Positions 16,063-24,425 of a DNA stretch of 64,000 nucleotides are shown one piece after another (the first letter of the stretch is position 1; each line of letters starts with the position of its first letter). Source of the stretch: Tepiditoga spiralis (lineage in GTDB: Bacteria; Thermotogota; Thermotogae; Petrotogales; Petrotogaceae); contig NZ_AP018712.1 in the NCBI RefSeq assembly GCF_014701195.1, forward strand, positions 2,064,501 through 2,128,500, given 5' to 3'. The notes under the pieces are model-generated. The model saw only the letters and a list, made by a program, of their open reading frames with translations, searched no databases and was not told the origin of the DNA. The translations under genes were made by a program, and so were the position numbers.

Positions 16063-16197
16063 ATGTTAGAATTTATAATTGGTATAGTAATTGGAACATT
16101 ATTTTCAGAACAAATAAAAGAATTAACTAAGCATTTTTTTAAGTATTATGATAAAAAAATAAATGAAAAGAAAAATGAAGAAAAAAAAGAAGATTAA
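16063..16197 (+). CDS. 44-residue single-pass membrane peptide
   Basis: Excellent GGAGGAG site, then MLEFIIGIVIGTLFSE (membrane helix with GxxxG) and a Lys/Glu tail ending EEKKED. It is a paralogue of the 34-residue ORF at 12581; the sequence is shared over the first 16 residues while the tails differ. It lies between two terminators and so is its own transcription unit or is read from copy 5. Function unknown. Confidence 0.6.
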   Translation: MLEFIIGIVIGTLFSEQIKELTKHFFKYYDKKINEKKNEEKKED

Positions 16198-16205
16198 ATC
16201 TCTTT

Positions 16206-16236
16206 GAGGAGCTTTGCTCCTCTTTATTTATTTTTA
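16206..16236 (+). terminator. rho-independent terminator
   Basis: GAGGAGC-TTT-GCTCCTC followed by TTTATTTATTTTT. Confidence 0.8.
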
Positions 16237-16244
16237 CAATTAAT

Positions 16245-16255
16245 AATGTCGAATC
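16245..16255 (+). promoter_or_regulatory. AATGTCGAATC motif, copy 6
   Basis: Ten of eleven bases of the island motif (last base C), 44 nt before the lipoprotein gene. Confidence 0.5.
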
Positions 16256-16299
16256 ATAATTTGATAAAAGATAAAAAATAATAAAGGTGGTGATTTTTT

Positions 16300-16569
16300 A
16301 TGAAAAAAGTATTTATAATTATTTCAACGATTATATTAATGTTATTTTCATCATGCACAAATTTATATTTAGCAGAAACCACTAAAAATCAAAGTATAGT
16401 AATAGAAAACCAAACAAAAATGATAGAAAGTTTATTGATATTTTTAATTTTAGCATTATTTATAATAATATTTCTTATAGTTAGTTTAAAAATAATAAAA
16501 GGTGAAAAAAGCAATGAAATACAAAAAAATTCTACCAATGAAAAAGAAATTTATAAAAAAAATAATTAA
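16300..16569 (+). CDS. small lipoprotein with one membrane segment
   Basis: 89 residues. The N-terminus MKKVFIIISTIILMLFSSCTN is a lipoprotein signal with Cys after LFSS. A second hydrophobic helix (LLIFLILALFIIIFLIVSL, about residues 45-65) and a Lys/Asn-rich tail follow. Phage Rz1-like or entry-exclusion lipoproteins are comparable in size, but I see no diagnostic motif. The ribosome-binding region GGTGGTGATTTTTT is the same as that of the gene at 7096. It precedes a 42-codon ORF by 40 nt, probably as one operon. Confidence 0.55.
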   Translation: MKKVFIIISTIILMLFSSCTNLYLAETTKNQSIVIENQTKMIESLLIFLILALFIIIFLIVSLKIIKGEKSNEIQKNSTNEKEIYKKNN

Positions 16570-16609
16570 AATTAATACTATTTATAAAAAAGTATTGGAG
16601 GTGAAATAA

Positions 16610-16738
16610 ATGAAATTAATAGAAATAGATGTATATATGATGATGTTATTATTAACTGGAAAAACTAAGGAAGAAGCTATAAAAATTACAGCCAAACATT
16701 TTAATGTATCTGAAAATTTCATTATTGAAAATGAATAG
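16610..16738 (+). CDS. 42-residue protein of unknown function
   Basis: 42 codons after TTGGAGGTG. Sequence starts MKLIEIDVYMMMLLLTGKTK and continues EEAIKITAKHFNVSENFI, a helix-turn-helix-like amphipathic pattern typical of short phage or plasmid proteins. The good ribosome site and tight position after the lipoprotein gene support expression. It could be an XRE-like fragment or an antitoxin-like peptide; neither is shown. A bidirectional terminator separates it from the convergent CYTH-HD gene. Confidence 0.45.
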   Translation: MKLIEIDVYMMMLLLTGKTKEEAIKITAKHFNVSENFIIENE

Positions 16739-16774
16739 CACAAAATTATAATAACTCAAATTCAAAAAATATAA

Positions 16775-16806
16775 AAAATAAAGGTGAATAATTCACCTTT
16801 ATTTTA
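16775..16806. terminator. bidirectional terminator
   Basis: AATAAAGGTGAA-TAA-TTCACCTTTATT, flanked by A and T tracts, between convergent genes. Confidence 0.75.
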
Positions 16807-16811
16807 AATTA

Positions 16812-19544
16812 TTAATCAAATTCTATTTTTAATTTTTTATTATTAATAGTAATATTAGCATTTTCAAGTTCATCAGTTATATCTTTTTTAACTTCGTTAG
16901 TTATATCATTTTTTATATATTTTTTTTCCCCTTCAAATTCTGGATTTTTAATCAATTTAAAATGTATTGTCATTACATCTTTTTTATCTGACCATTCAAA
17001 CCAAGTTGGAAATACTGAATTAACAGCAAAATGTTTATCAAAATGTGGAAATTGTCTTGCTTTAAATAAAATTTTATTAACTTGCCCTAATCTATTTAAG
17101 TTAATTTCATTTTTATCTTTTATATATTCTTTTAATTTATTGTATAATTTCTTTTCTAACGATTTTGCTTTTTCTTCTATTTCTTTATAATTTTTATTTT
17201 TTAATTTTAAATTTTCATTCATCAATTTAAAATTAGTTTCAAATTCTTCATAAATAGTATCTATATTTTTAGAATCATTTAAAAATCTATTTATATTAAT
17301 CATAATATCAAAAGCAGTTCTTTGTTTTTTCATTTCATGATAGCTTTTTGTAACTATTCTATCGTTTTGAACGTCTGTTCCATCTATAAACTTAATCCAT
17401 CTTGCTGAATGAATAATAATTTTTTTTAAGTTATCATCTTTTATATTTTCAACTACTTTAGCTAAAGGAGAATAATCAATATCAAAAATTTTTACATACT
17501 CCTTATCGCATTTTTCTAATTTATCATCAATTGGTAGATAACCTCTATGATATTTACAAATATATTTAATTGCGTTTATAATTTCTTTTGATTTATTGCC
17601 AAATAAATCCTGTAAAGTTTTTGATTTATCAGAAAATTTATTATTAATAGCTAAAATATCAAACGATTCATCATCTATTAAATTTAATGTTAATTCATTG
17701 TGTAAATCTCTAACTAAAGAAGGAAAAGCATCCACATAAAAATCTTCTCTAGACTTTAATTTAAACTTTGAATATGTATGTCCTAAATCATGAACATTTA
17801 AAGCTACTCCAAACAAAAAGTAAAATAAGTCTCTATAATTTATACCTTCAACATACTCTTTATCTAATTCTACTTTGGGTAAGAAGTTCCTTTCTCCAAT
17901 AACTCTTATAATTTTTACAGTCATTTCCATTAATCTTTTACTATGTCTTTGTGAATGTTCTACGGTTTCTGGAATTAAGTCTCCTATCCACATATGAGTC
18001 CATTTATTAAATATTCCATATTTAATATAATCATATAATTCATTATTTTTAATAAATTTTAAATAAGATTCTCCATATCCAAATGGCATATTTCTTCTTT
18101 CTTTATAACTTTTCAATATCAATTCTACTGGAAAAAACTCTTTTAATTCTTCTCTGTTTTTATAATACAAAGATTGAATATTTTTGGGTAAGTACTTATA
18201 AATTTTATTAAATTCTTCTTTATTTCTATAATTATTTATTATATTGTATAATTCATCAAGATATTGATAATCCCAATCTATTCCTATTTCAGGAAATTTA
18301 AAAATATCTCCAGTTTCAAACTTATAATAAAATTCTTTTTTATTAAATAACGCATACAAAGAAACTATTATTGAAAACAACTTATTACCTGGTCCTATAT
18401 CAAATATTAAGTTGTTAGAACTTTGATATAATTTATTTAAAACATCCCAAGTATCTACAAATAAAGTTTTTGACTTATTGCTATCATTAGAATCATAATC
18501 ATTAGATATATATTCAATATTTTTAATATTTAATATATCTTTACATATTTTGTAGAAAAATGGATAAACACTTGGAAATCTTCTTCTGTTTTCATTAAAA
18601 AAATATTCTTTTTGATTAAAATCATTAATTTCCGTATCAAAAAAAGATGAATAATTTTTTCTAAAATTTTTATCAGTATTTTCTAAATATTCAACATCAA
18701 ATTTTTCATCTATAAAAGGATTTGAAACATAAGTATATACGGTATTTATATCAAATCCACTCTCTTTAAGTGATATTAAAGTTCCTATCTCTGCAGAACT
18801 TTCAATTAAAGCTTCTCTATTGTAATAATTTTTATCTTTAAACATCTTTTTTATTTCATCAAATATATTTTTTTTAGGATTATTAATATTACTTTTCAAT
18901 GATAATCCAAGTGATAAAAATACATCAACTTTTCCTTTTAATCTATTTTCTATAAAAAATTTGATATCAGTTATATTCAAAATCTTTTTTTCTTTATCAA
19001 ACTTAAAAATATTAGCAATGCTTTTATTCTTTAGTTTTTCTTCATCATTTTTGTCTATTAATTTTAATTTTTTTCCAAAAATTTTTTTTGCTTCATTATC
19101 TAAGTCAATATTTTTTTTTGATTTTTCTTCAACTTCAACAATATAAATTTTATTTAAATCATATTTATCTACAACATTATAATTAATATTATCTTGAAAT
19201 AAATATTCATCAATGATAATTTCTGGGTCTTTTTTTACTACATATCTTATTTTAGCAATACATGGTTTATCCATTAAATCTTTCTCAAGACTATAATCAA
19301 TTGATTCTTCAATTTCTTCTCTTTCATTAAGTTTATTTGTTTCCTTCTTAATTGTTTTTATCCATTCATAAGAATAACCATCATTTAATAATCTTATATT
19401 TAATCTTATTCTTTCTTCAAATTCATCTTTAATTTTTGTATACCATTGAATAATCCCTACTTTTTCTATACAATTATCTTTTAAATTATCAATAATAGAC
19501 GTATTTTTTAATATATAAAACTTTTTTTCTCTTTCAATACTCAT
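16812..19544 (-). CDS. CYTH domain - Rossmann/CARF-like region - HD phosphohydrolase fusion
   Basis: 910 residues. Residues 1-150 carry nearly all CYTH (triphosphate tunnel) signatures in order: EREKKF, RIRLNIR, WIKTIKKE, REEIEES, AKIRY, IIIDEYL and IYIVEVEEKS. Residues about 200-450 look like a nucleotide-binding fold: DVFLSLGLSL near 206 and NLIFDIGPGNKLFSI near 383, the latter resembling the Gly-rich DxTGGTK loop of CARF proteins. From about 525 an HD hydrolase follows: VEHSQRHSK, LNVHDLGHT near 583, DLHNELT, KYHRGY near 666 and FIDGTDVQ near 720. CYTH proteins bind or cleave nucleoside or inorganic triphosphates, and HD domains hydrolyse phosphoesters including cyclic nucleotides. The fusion suggests nucleotide-signal sensing or destruction beside CRISPR arrays. 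It is transcribed alone, toward the island. Confidence 0.75.
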   Translation of the reverse strand: MSIEREKKFYILKNTSIIDNLKDNCIEKVGIIQWYTKIKDEFEERIRLNIRLLNDGYSYEWIKTIKKETNKLNEREEIEESIDYSLEKDLMDKPCIAKIRYVVKKDPEIIIDEYLFQDNINYNVVDKYDLNKIYIVEVEEKSKKNIDLDNEAKKIFGKKLKLIDKNDEEKLKNKSIANIFKFDKEKKILNITDIKFFIENRLKGKVDVFLSLGLSLKSNINNPKKNIFDEIKKMFKDKNYYNREALIESSAEIGTLISLKESGFDINTVYTYVSNPFIDEKFDVEYLENTDKNFRKNYSSFFDTEINDFNQKEYFFNENRRRFPSVYPFFYKICKDILNIKNIEYISNDYDSNDSNKSKTLFVDTWDVLNKLYQSSNNLIFDIGPGNKLFSIIVSLYALFNKKEFYYKFETGDIFKFPEIGIDWDYQYLDELYNIINNYRNKEEFNKIYKYLPKNIQSLYYKNREELKEFFPVELILKSYKERRNMPFGYGESYLKFIKNNELYDYIKYGIFNKWTHMWIGDLIPETVEHSQRHSKRLMEMTVKIIRVIGERNFLPKVELDKEYVEGINYRDLFYFLFGVALNVHDLGHTYSKFKLKSREDFYVDAFPSLVRDLHNELTLNLIDDESFDILAINNKFSDKSKTLQDLFGNKSKEIINAIKYICKYHRGYLPIDDKLEKCDKEYVKIFDIDYSPLAKVVENIKDDNLKKIIIHSARWIKFIDGTDVQNDRIVTKSYHEMKKQRTAFDIMININRFLNDSKNIDTIYEEFETNFKLMNENLKLKNKNYKEIEEKAKSLEKKLYNKLKEYIKDKNEINLNRLGQVNKILFKARQFPHFDKHFAVNSVFPTWFEWSDKKDVMTIHFKLIKNPEFEGEKKYIKNDITNEVKKDITDELENANITINNKKLKIEFD

Positions 19545-19612
19545 AATATCCCCCTTTTCAATTAAGTTTTATAAATAAATTATAACATAAAAGTTTATGT
19601 TTTTTGATAAAT

Positions 19613-19642
19613 AAAAATCCTCTTTTAAAAAGAGGATTTTTT
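19613..19642. terminator. bidirectional terminator
   Basis: AAAATCCTCTTTT / AAAAGAGGATTTT palindrome with T tracts on both sides; it ends the alcohol dehydrogenase transcript. Confidence 0.8.
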
Positions 19643-19665
19643 ATAATTTTAATAATTTATATTTA

Positions 19666-20814
19666 TTATAATGCTTCTTTATATATGTTCATTATTTCTT
19701 CAAGTGTTGCTTGTTTTGGATTTGTAAAACCACATGCATCTTTCAAAGCATTTTCTGAAAGTGTTTTTATATCTTTTTCTTTAACTCCTATTTCTTTTAA
19801 ACCAGATGGAATTCCAACTGATTTTGATAATTTTTTAATTTCTTCTAAAGCTTTTTTTGCACCTTCTTCTGCATTTAAATTAGAAACATCGACTCCCATT
19901 GCTTTTGCCACGTCTTTTAATCTGTTAGCAGATACTTGGGAATTATACTTTTGAACATGTGGTAAAAGTATTGCATTACAAACTCCGTGTGGCAAATCAT
20001 AAAATCCCCCAAGTTGGTGTGCCATTGCATGTACATAACCTAATGATGCATTGTTAAATGCCATACCAGCTAAAAATTCTGCATATGCCATTTTATCTCT
20101 TGCTTCAACATCTTGTCCATTGTCAACAGCTTTTTTTAAGTATTTTGAAATCAATGTAATTGCATGAAGTGCACTTGCATCTGTTACTGGTGTTGCTGCT
20201 GTTGAAACATAAGCTTCTATTGCATGAGTTAATGCATCCATTCCTGTTGCTGCCGTTAAAGATTTTGGCATTTCCATCATTAATTCAGGATCATTTACAG
20301 CTATTATTGGAGTAGTATGTTTATCAACTATTGCCATTTTAACATGTCTTTCTTCGTCTGTTATAATTGCAAACATAGTCATTTCACTTGCTGTACCAGC
20401 TGTTGTATTAACTGCAATTAATGGAAGTTGTGGTAATTTAGATTTATTTACTCCTTCATAATCTTTTATGCTACCTCCATTTTTAGCAACAAGTGCTATT
20501 CCTTTTGCACAATCGTGTGGTGATCCTCCTCCAAAAGACATTACAAAATCACAATTATTTTCTTTTAACATTTTTAATCCATTTTCTACATTTGAAATAG
20601 TTGGATTAGGTTGTGCTCCAGAATAAACAACATAGTCAATCTTTTTACCTTCAAGCATATCTGTTAATTTATTTACTAATTTTATTTCTTCCAAAACTTT
20701 ATCAGTAACTATAAGAGCTTTTTTAAATCCATTTTCTACTATTGCATCTCCTGCTTCATTCAAACATCCTTTTCCCATTAAACTCATCGTTGGCATAAAA
20801 AATTTATAACCCAT
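19666..20814 (-). CDS. iron-containing alcohol dehydrogenase
   Basis: ATG at 20814 is taken because GAGGTG lies six bases before it; the two upstream starts overlap that site. About 382 residues of the Fe-ADH family: the NAD-binding motif is [15 protein letters not shown] near residue 95. Metal ligands fit Asp/His in [25 protein letters not shown] and [10 protein letters not shown]. The N-terminus [16 protein letters not shown] is typical. It should interconvert an alcohol and an aldehyde or ketone in the cytoplasm using NAD(P)H, as in fermentation. The divergent AraC-type gene 150 bp away is the obvious regulator. Confidence 0.95.
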   Translation of the reverse strand: MGYKFFMPTMSLMGKGCLNEAGDAIVENGFKKALIVTDKVLEEIKLVNKLTDMLEGKKIDYVVYSGAQPNPTISNVENGLKMLKENNCDFVMSFGGGSPHDCAKGIALVAKNGGSIKDYEGVNKSKLPQLPLIAVNTTAGTASEMTMFAIITDEERHVKMAIVDKHTTPIIAVNDPELMMEMPKSLTAATGMDALTHAIEAYVSTAATPVTDASALHAITLISKYLKKAVDNGQDVEARDKMAYAEFLAGMAFNNASLGYVHAMAHQLGGFYDLPHGVCNAILLPHVQKYNSQVSANRLKDVAKAMGVDVSNLNAEEGAKKALEEIKKLSKSVGIPSGLKEIGVKEKDIKTLSENALKDACGFTNPKQATLEEIMNIYKEAL

Positions 20815-20964
20815 TTTCATCACCTCTTTAAATTATTATTTTCACATTAAAAGTATATTCTTTTGTTAAAAAAAAAACTAACACTTTTTTCATAAAAATA
20901 TTCTATTTTTTTAATTTTAAAATGTTATAATTTTAACAAGGAAAATAATAAAGAGGTGTTTTTA

Positions 20965-21798
20965 ATGAATTCATTTAACAGAAAACTTGAAATGAATGAT
21001 GGTTTAGAAACAAAATATATGAAAGTTTTATACTATGATTTTAATAGTTATTATAAAGGATCTTATAAATCTTATGAATATCCAAGATTGTGTACTATTT
21101 TAGAAGGAGAAAAAAGAGTTACTATCAATTCAAATGAAAAATTTATTTATAATAAAGATCAATTTATTTTATTACCTTCAAATTCTTCTGTTGAAATGGA
21201 AATACAAAAACCAACAAAGGCTTTTGTTTTAGAGATAAGTAATGAATTAATACACAATATATCAAATCAAATTTCAATAAAATTTAATGTTGAACAAAAA
21301 GAAGTTTCTCTTTTTAAGAGCAAAGTTAATTTAATAGATGATGTACTTAATAAAATACACAATGTCTTTTTACAAAATACTAAAAACAAAGAATTTTTAT
21401 TAGATTTATATGCTCAAGAAATAACTTATTCTTTATTAACAAATGAATTATCTAATTCATTACTATGTCATGAAAACACATTAATTCAAAAAGCTATTTC
21501 AAAGATGAAAAATGATTTTTTAAACAATTTAACAGTAAATGATTTAGCAAATTATTTAAGCATGTCCACTTCAAATTTTTCTACATATTTTAAAAAGTGT
21601 ACAGGAATTTCTCCAAATAATTATTTAAAAAATTTAAAATTAAATGAAGCAAAAAAAAGATTATTAAATGAGAGTGTAACCGATGTAGCCTATGATTTAG
21701 GTTATGAAAATATTTCTTATTTTATAAAAATTTTTAAAGAAAAATTTGGAATAACACCAAAACAATTCCAATTAAAAGATTTTAATTTAAAATTTTAA
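20965..21798 (+). CDS. AraC-family transcriptional regulator
   Basis: ATG at 20965 follows AAGAGGTG. 277 residues: an N-terminal cupin-like sensor (YPRLCTILEGEKRVTIN, FILLPSN) and a C-terminal pair of helix-turn-helix motifs (LTVNDLANYLSMSTSNFSTY and VTDVAYDLGYENISYFIKIF) ending GITPKQF. A TATAAT box lies at 20926-20931. Divergence from the iron alcohol dehydrogenase suggests it senses an alcohol, an aldehyde or a sugar and controls that gene. The 3' end overlaps the convergent DUF1175 gene by 17 bp. Confidence 0.93.
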   Translation: MNSFNRKLEMNDGLETKYMKVLYYDFNSYYKGSYKSYEYPRLCTILEGEKRVTINSNEKFIYNKDQFILLPSNSSVEMEIQKPTKAFVLEISNELIHNISNQISIKFNVEQKEVSLFKSKVNLIDDVLNKIHNVFLQNTKNKEFLLDLYAQEITYSLLTNELSNSLLCHENTLIQKAISKMKNDFLNNLTVNDLANYLSMSTSNFSTYFKKCTGISPNNYLKNLKLNEAKKRLLNESVTDVAYDLGYENISYFIKIFKEKFGITPKQFQLKDFNLKF

Positions 21799-22525
21799 AT
21801 TTATAAATACCTAAAAAATATTTATTATCTTTATTTACTCGCCAAGTTGGATCAACTAAAGATAAATCATTTATTTTTACTACTCTAATTTCACCTTTAT
21901 TGTTTGAATTTATTGGTCCTGTATGGTATATTACATACTTATTTTTTGTATTTTTAAAATATATCATTAAATGATATGGAAAATCTGTATCTTCTGGATG
22001 AAAAAATGCTAATATATCTCCATTTTTAGCAAATATTATATCTTTTGAAACATAATTCATATTAAATTCTATTATATACCTTGCAGAAGCATAAGTTGAA
22101 AAATTATTTGTTTTTAATTCTTCTTTTATTTTAAATAATTTTGATTTTATATAAGGAATATCTGGATAATTATATTTCTTTATGTCATTAAAAATTGGTC
22201 CTTTATAATTACTTTGATTTATCCAATCATTATTGTGTTTTTTTAGTGTTTCTTTATATACAAAACGAACTAATCCTGCACAATCCTGATAATTTTTAGG
22301 AAGTTTTATATCTTTTTTTAAAATAGCAATTAATATCGATGAATACCATAATCTAAAGTTATTTGAATCTTTATAATCTAGTTCTAATATATCTGGATAA
22401 TTATTATTGTTATTATCCATGTTGAAAAAAGAAACATTTTTAACATTTTTTTTATTAATGTTAATGAATAAAAAAAATAAAAATGCTATAATAAAGAAAA
22501 CAATGATAATTACACTTTTTTTCAC
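21782..22525 (-). CDS. DUF1175 (YfaT-like) exported protein
   Basis: GTG at 22525 is the better start, six bases after GAGGTG. About 247 residues with an N-terminal signal or anchor (SVIIIVFFIIAFLFFLFI). Conserved features of the DUF1175 family: CAGLVRFVYKETLKKH, then GDILAFFHPEDTDFPYHLMIYF, YVIYHTGP, and near the end VDPTWRVNKDNKYFLGIYKF. The Cys/His pattern resembles NlpC/P60-like papain folds, so it may be a periplasmic peptidase or amidase; this is inference. In E. coli the family member YfaT is encoded with an alpha-2-macroglobulin protein, which is absent here. Confidence 0.8.
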   Translation of the reverse strand: MKKSVIIIVFFIIAFLFFLFININKKNVKNVSFFNMDNNNNNYPDILELDYKDSNNFRLWYSSILIAILKKDIKLPKNYQDCAGLVRFVYKETLKKHNNDWINQSNYKGPIFNDIKKYNYPDIPYIKSKLFKIKEELKTNNFSTYASARYIIEFNMNYVSKDIIFAKNGDILAFFHPEDTDFPYHLMIYFKNTKNKYVIYHTGPINSNNKGEIRVVKINDLSLVDPTWRVNKDNKYFLGIYKFKILN

Positions 22526-22580
22526 TTTAATCACCTCATTTTAATTATACTATAAAGTTTAAATCTTTAGGAGTGATAAT

Positions 22581-22634
22581 ATGCATAAAACAAAATTACG
22601 GCAAAATATACAAAATATAAAATACAAAATATAA
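22581..22634 (+). CDS. possible 17-codon leader peptide upstream of argS
   Basis: TTAGGAGTGATAAT gives a good ribosome site to ATG at 22581. The frame MHKTKLRQNIQNIKYKI ends at 22634, 13 nt before the annotated argS start. It contains one arginine, encoded by CGG, a codon that looks rare here. A leader peptide coupling argS translation to charged tRNA-Arg is possible, but a single Arg codon is thin evidence, and the low-complexity ACAAAATATAAAAT repeats could make it chance. Confidence 0.3.
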   Translation: MHKTKLRQNIQNIKYKI

Positions 22635-22647
22635 AAATTTAAGGAGC

Positions 22648-24348
22648 GTGATTAATATTAAATTAATTGAAAATATACTTCAAGAAATATTGGTAGAAAC
22701 TGTTTCAAAACTTTATGGAAAAGAAAATGCAGAAAAATTATTTATACAAGAAACAAATAATCCAACTTTTGGAGATTATCAAACTAATTATGCTATGATA
22801 AATGCAAAGGTATTTAAAAAGAACCCAAGGCTTATAGCTCAAGAAATAGTAGATAATCTTGAAAAAAATGATGTAATTGAAAAAGTTGAAATAGCCGGTC
22901 CTGGATTTATAAATATTTTTTTAAAAAAATCTTTTATTGAAAATTATGTTCTTTCTACTGGAAAAGAAAAGATTGACTTCAATAGAGATATTTCTGGAGA
23001 CATAGTCATAGATTATTCTTCTCCAAACATTGCAAAGCCAATGCATATTGGACATTTAAGAAGTACTGTTATTGGAGATGCTATTAAAAGAATCTATACA
23101 TTCGTAGGATACAATGTTATTGGAGATAATCACCTTGGAGATTGGGGAACTCAATTTGGTAAGTTAATTGTTGCTTATGAAAGATGGTTAGACAAAGAAA
23201 ATTATGAAAAAAATCCTATAAATGAATTAGAAAGAATATATGTTGAATTTGAAAAAAAATCTGCTGAAAACCCTGAACTTCTTGATATTGCAAGAGCTGA
23301 ATTAAAAAAACTTCAAGATGGGGATGAAAAAAACAGAAAACTTTGGAAAGAATTTATTGATGTCTCCATGAGTGAGTACAATAAAATATACGACAGAATG
23401 TACATAAAATTTGATACATATTATGGTGAATCATTTTATCATGACAAGATGGGAAAAATAATAGAATTATTAAAGGAAAAAAATATTGCTGAAAAAGACC
23501 AAGGGGCTCTTGTAGTAAAATTTCCTGAAGAATCTCATATACCAGTAGCTTTAGTTCAAAAAAGTGATGGTGCCTTTTTATACACAACATCAGATCTTGC
23601 ATGTATAGATTTTAGAAGAAAAAAATATAATGTAGATAGACTAATTTATGTAACTGATGATAGACAACAACTTCATTTTAAACAAGTTTTTGCAATAACT
23701 GATATGCTCGGTTGGGATGTAAAAAAAGAACATGTTTACTTTGGATTAATGAGATTTGCTGATGGAGTATTTTCAACAAGAAAAGGTAATGTTATAAAAT
23801 TACAAGACTTACTCGATAGAGCTAAAGAAAAGGTATTAGACATTTTAAAAGAAAGAAATCCAAATGATGAAAATATAGATGAAAAAGCTGAAATAATAGC
23901 AATTGGAGCTGTAAAATATGGTGATCTAAGTCAAAATAGAACCAGTGAAGTTATCTTTGATTGGAATAAAACCTTGAGTTTTAATGCAAATTCATCAGTT
24001 TATCTTCAATATACATATGCAAGAATACAATCTATTTTTAGAAAAGCAAATATAGATAAGCTTTCAAATAATTTATCTTTAACAACTGAAGCTGAAGAAA
24101 AATTAGCAAAAACCTTAATTAAATTCCCTGAAGCTGTTTTAAGAGCTGCAGATGCTTATAAACCTAATCTTTTAACGGATTATTTATTTGACTTAGCTCA
24201 AACTTTTAATTCTTTTTATAGTTCAACACCTATATTAAAATCAACTGATATTGAATTAAATTCAAGACTAATTTTGTGTGAAAAAACAGCTCATATATTA
24301 AAAGAAGGATTAAACCTTCTTGGAATTAAAGTTCTTAATGAAATGTAA
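22648..24348 (+). CDS. argS: arginyl-tRNA synthetase
   Basis: Class I synthetase, about 566 residues. The HIGH motif is visible as NIAKPMHIGHLRSTVIGDA near residue 130, preceded by the Add-1 N-terminal domain, with the KMSKS-like segment replaced by FSTRKGNVI near 378. The C-terminal DALR anticodon domain begins near VYLQYTYARIQSI. It charges tRNA-Arg with arginine in the cytoplasm. The start is uncertain: GTG at 22648 is only one base from AAGGAG, and a rare ATT start at 22657 would be better spaced. A short ORF precedes it and a strong terminator follows. Confidence 0.97.
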   Translation: MINIKLIENILQEILVETVSKLYGKENAEKLFIQETNNPTFGDYQTNYAMINAKVFKKNPRLIAQEIVDNLEKNDVIEKVEIAGPGFINIFLKKSFIENYVLSTGKEKIDFNRDISGDIVIDYSSPNIAKPMHIGHLRSTVIGDAIKRIYTFVGYNVIGDNHLGDWGTQFGKLIVAYERWLDKENYEKNPINELERIYVEFEKKSAENPELLDIARAELKKLQDGDEKNRKLWKEFIDVSMSEYNKIYDRMYIKFDTYYGESFYHDKMGKIIELLKEKNIAEKDQGALVVKFPEESHIPVALVQKSDGAFLYTTSDLACIDFRRKKYNVDRLIYVTDDRQQLHFKQVFAITDMLGWDVKKEHVYFGLMRFADGVFSTRKGNVIKLQDLLDRAKEKVLDILKERNPNDENIDEKAEIIAIGAVKYGDLSQNRTSEVIFDWNKTLSFNANSSVYLQYTYARIQSIFRKANIDKLSNNLSLTTEAEEKLAKTLIKFPEAVLRAADAYKPNLLTDYLFDLAQTFNSFYSSTPILKSTDIELNSRLILCEKTAHILKEGLNLLGIKVLNEM

Positions 24349-24360
24349 TTATTGAAATAA

Positions 24361-24399
24361 AAAAATAGTAAAACTCAAAAAAGAGTTTTACTATTTTTT
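24361..24399. terminator. bidirectional terminator
   Basis: AAAAATAGTAAAACTC / GAGTTTTACTATTTTT with an A6 loop, between convergent argS and the sugar permease gene. Confidence 0.85.
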
Positions 24400-24425
24400 A
24401 TATACTTATATATAAAGGGGAGATA

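Noticed and set aside
22540-22650. T-box riboswitch before argS
   Set aside because: Only about 100 bp, with no T-box sequence or terminator/antiterminator; just a short ORF and AT-rich repeats.
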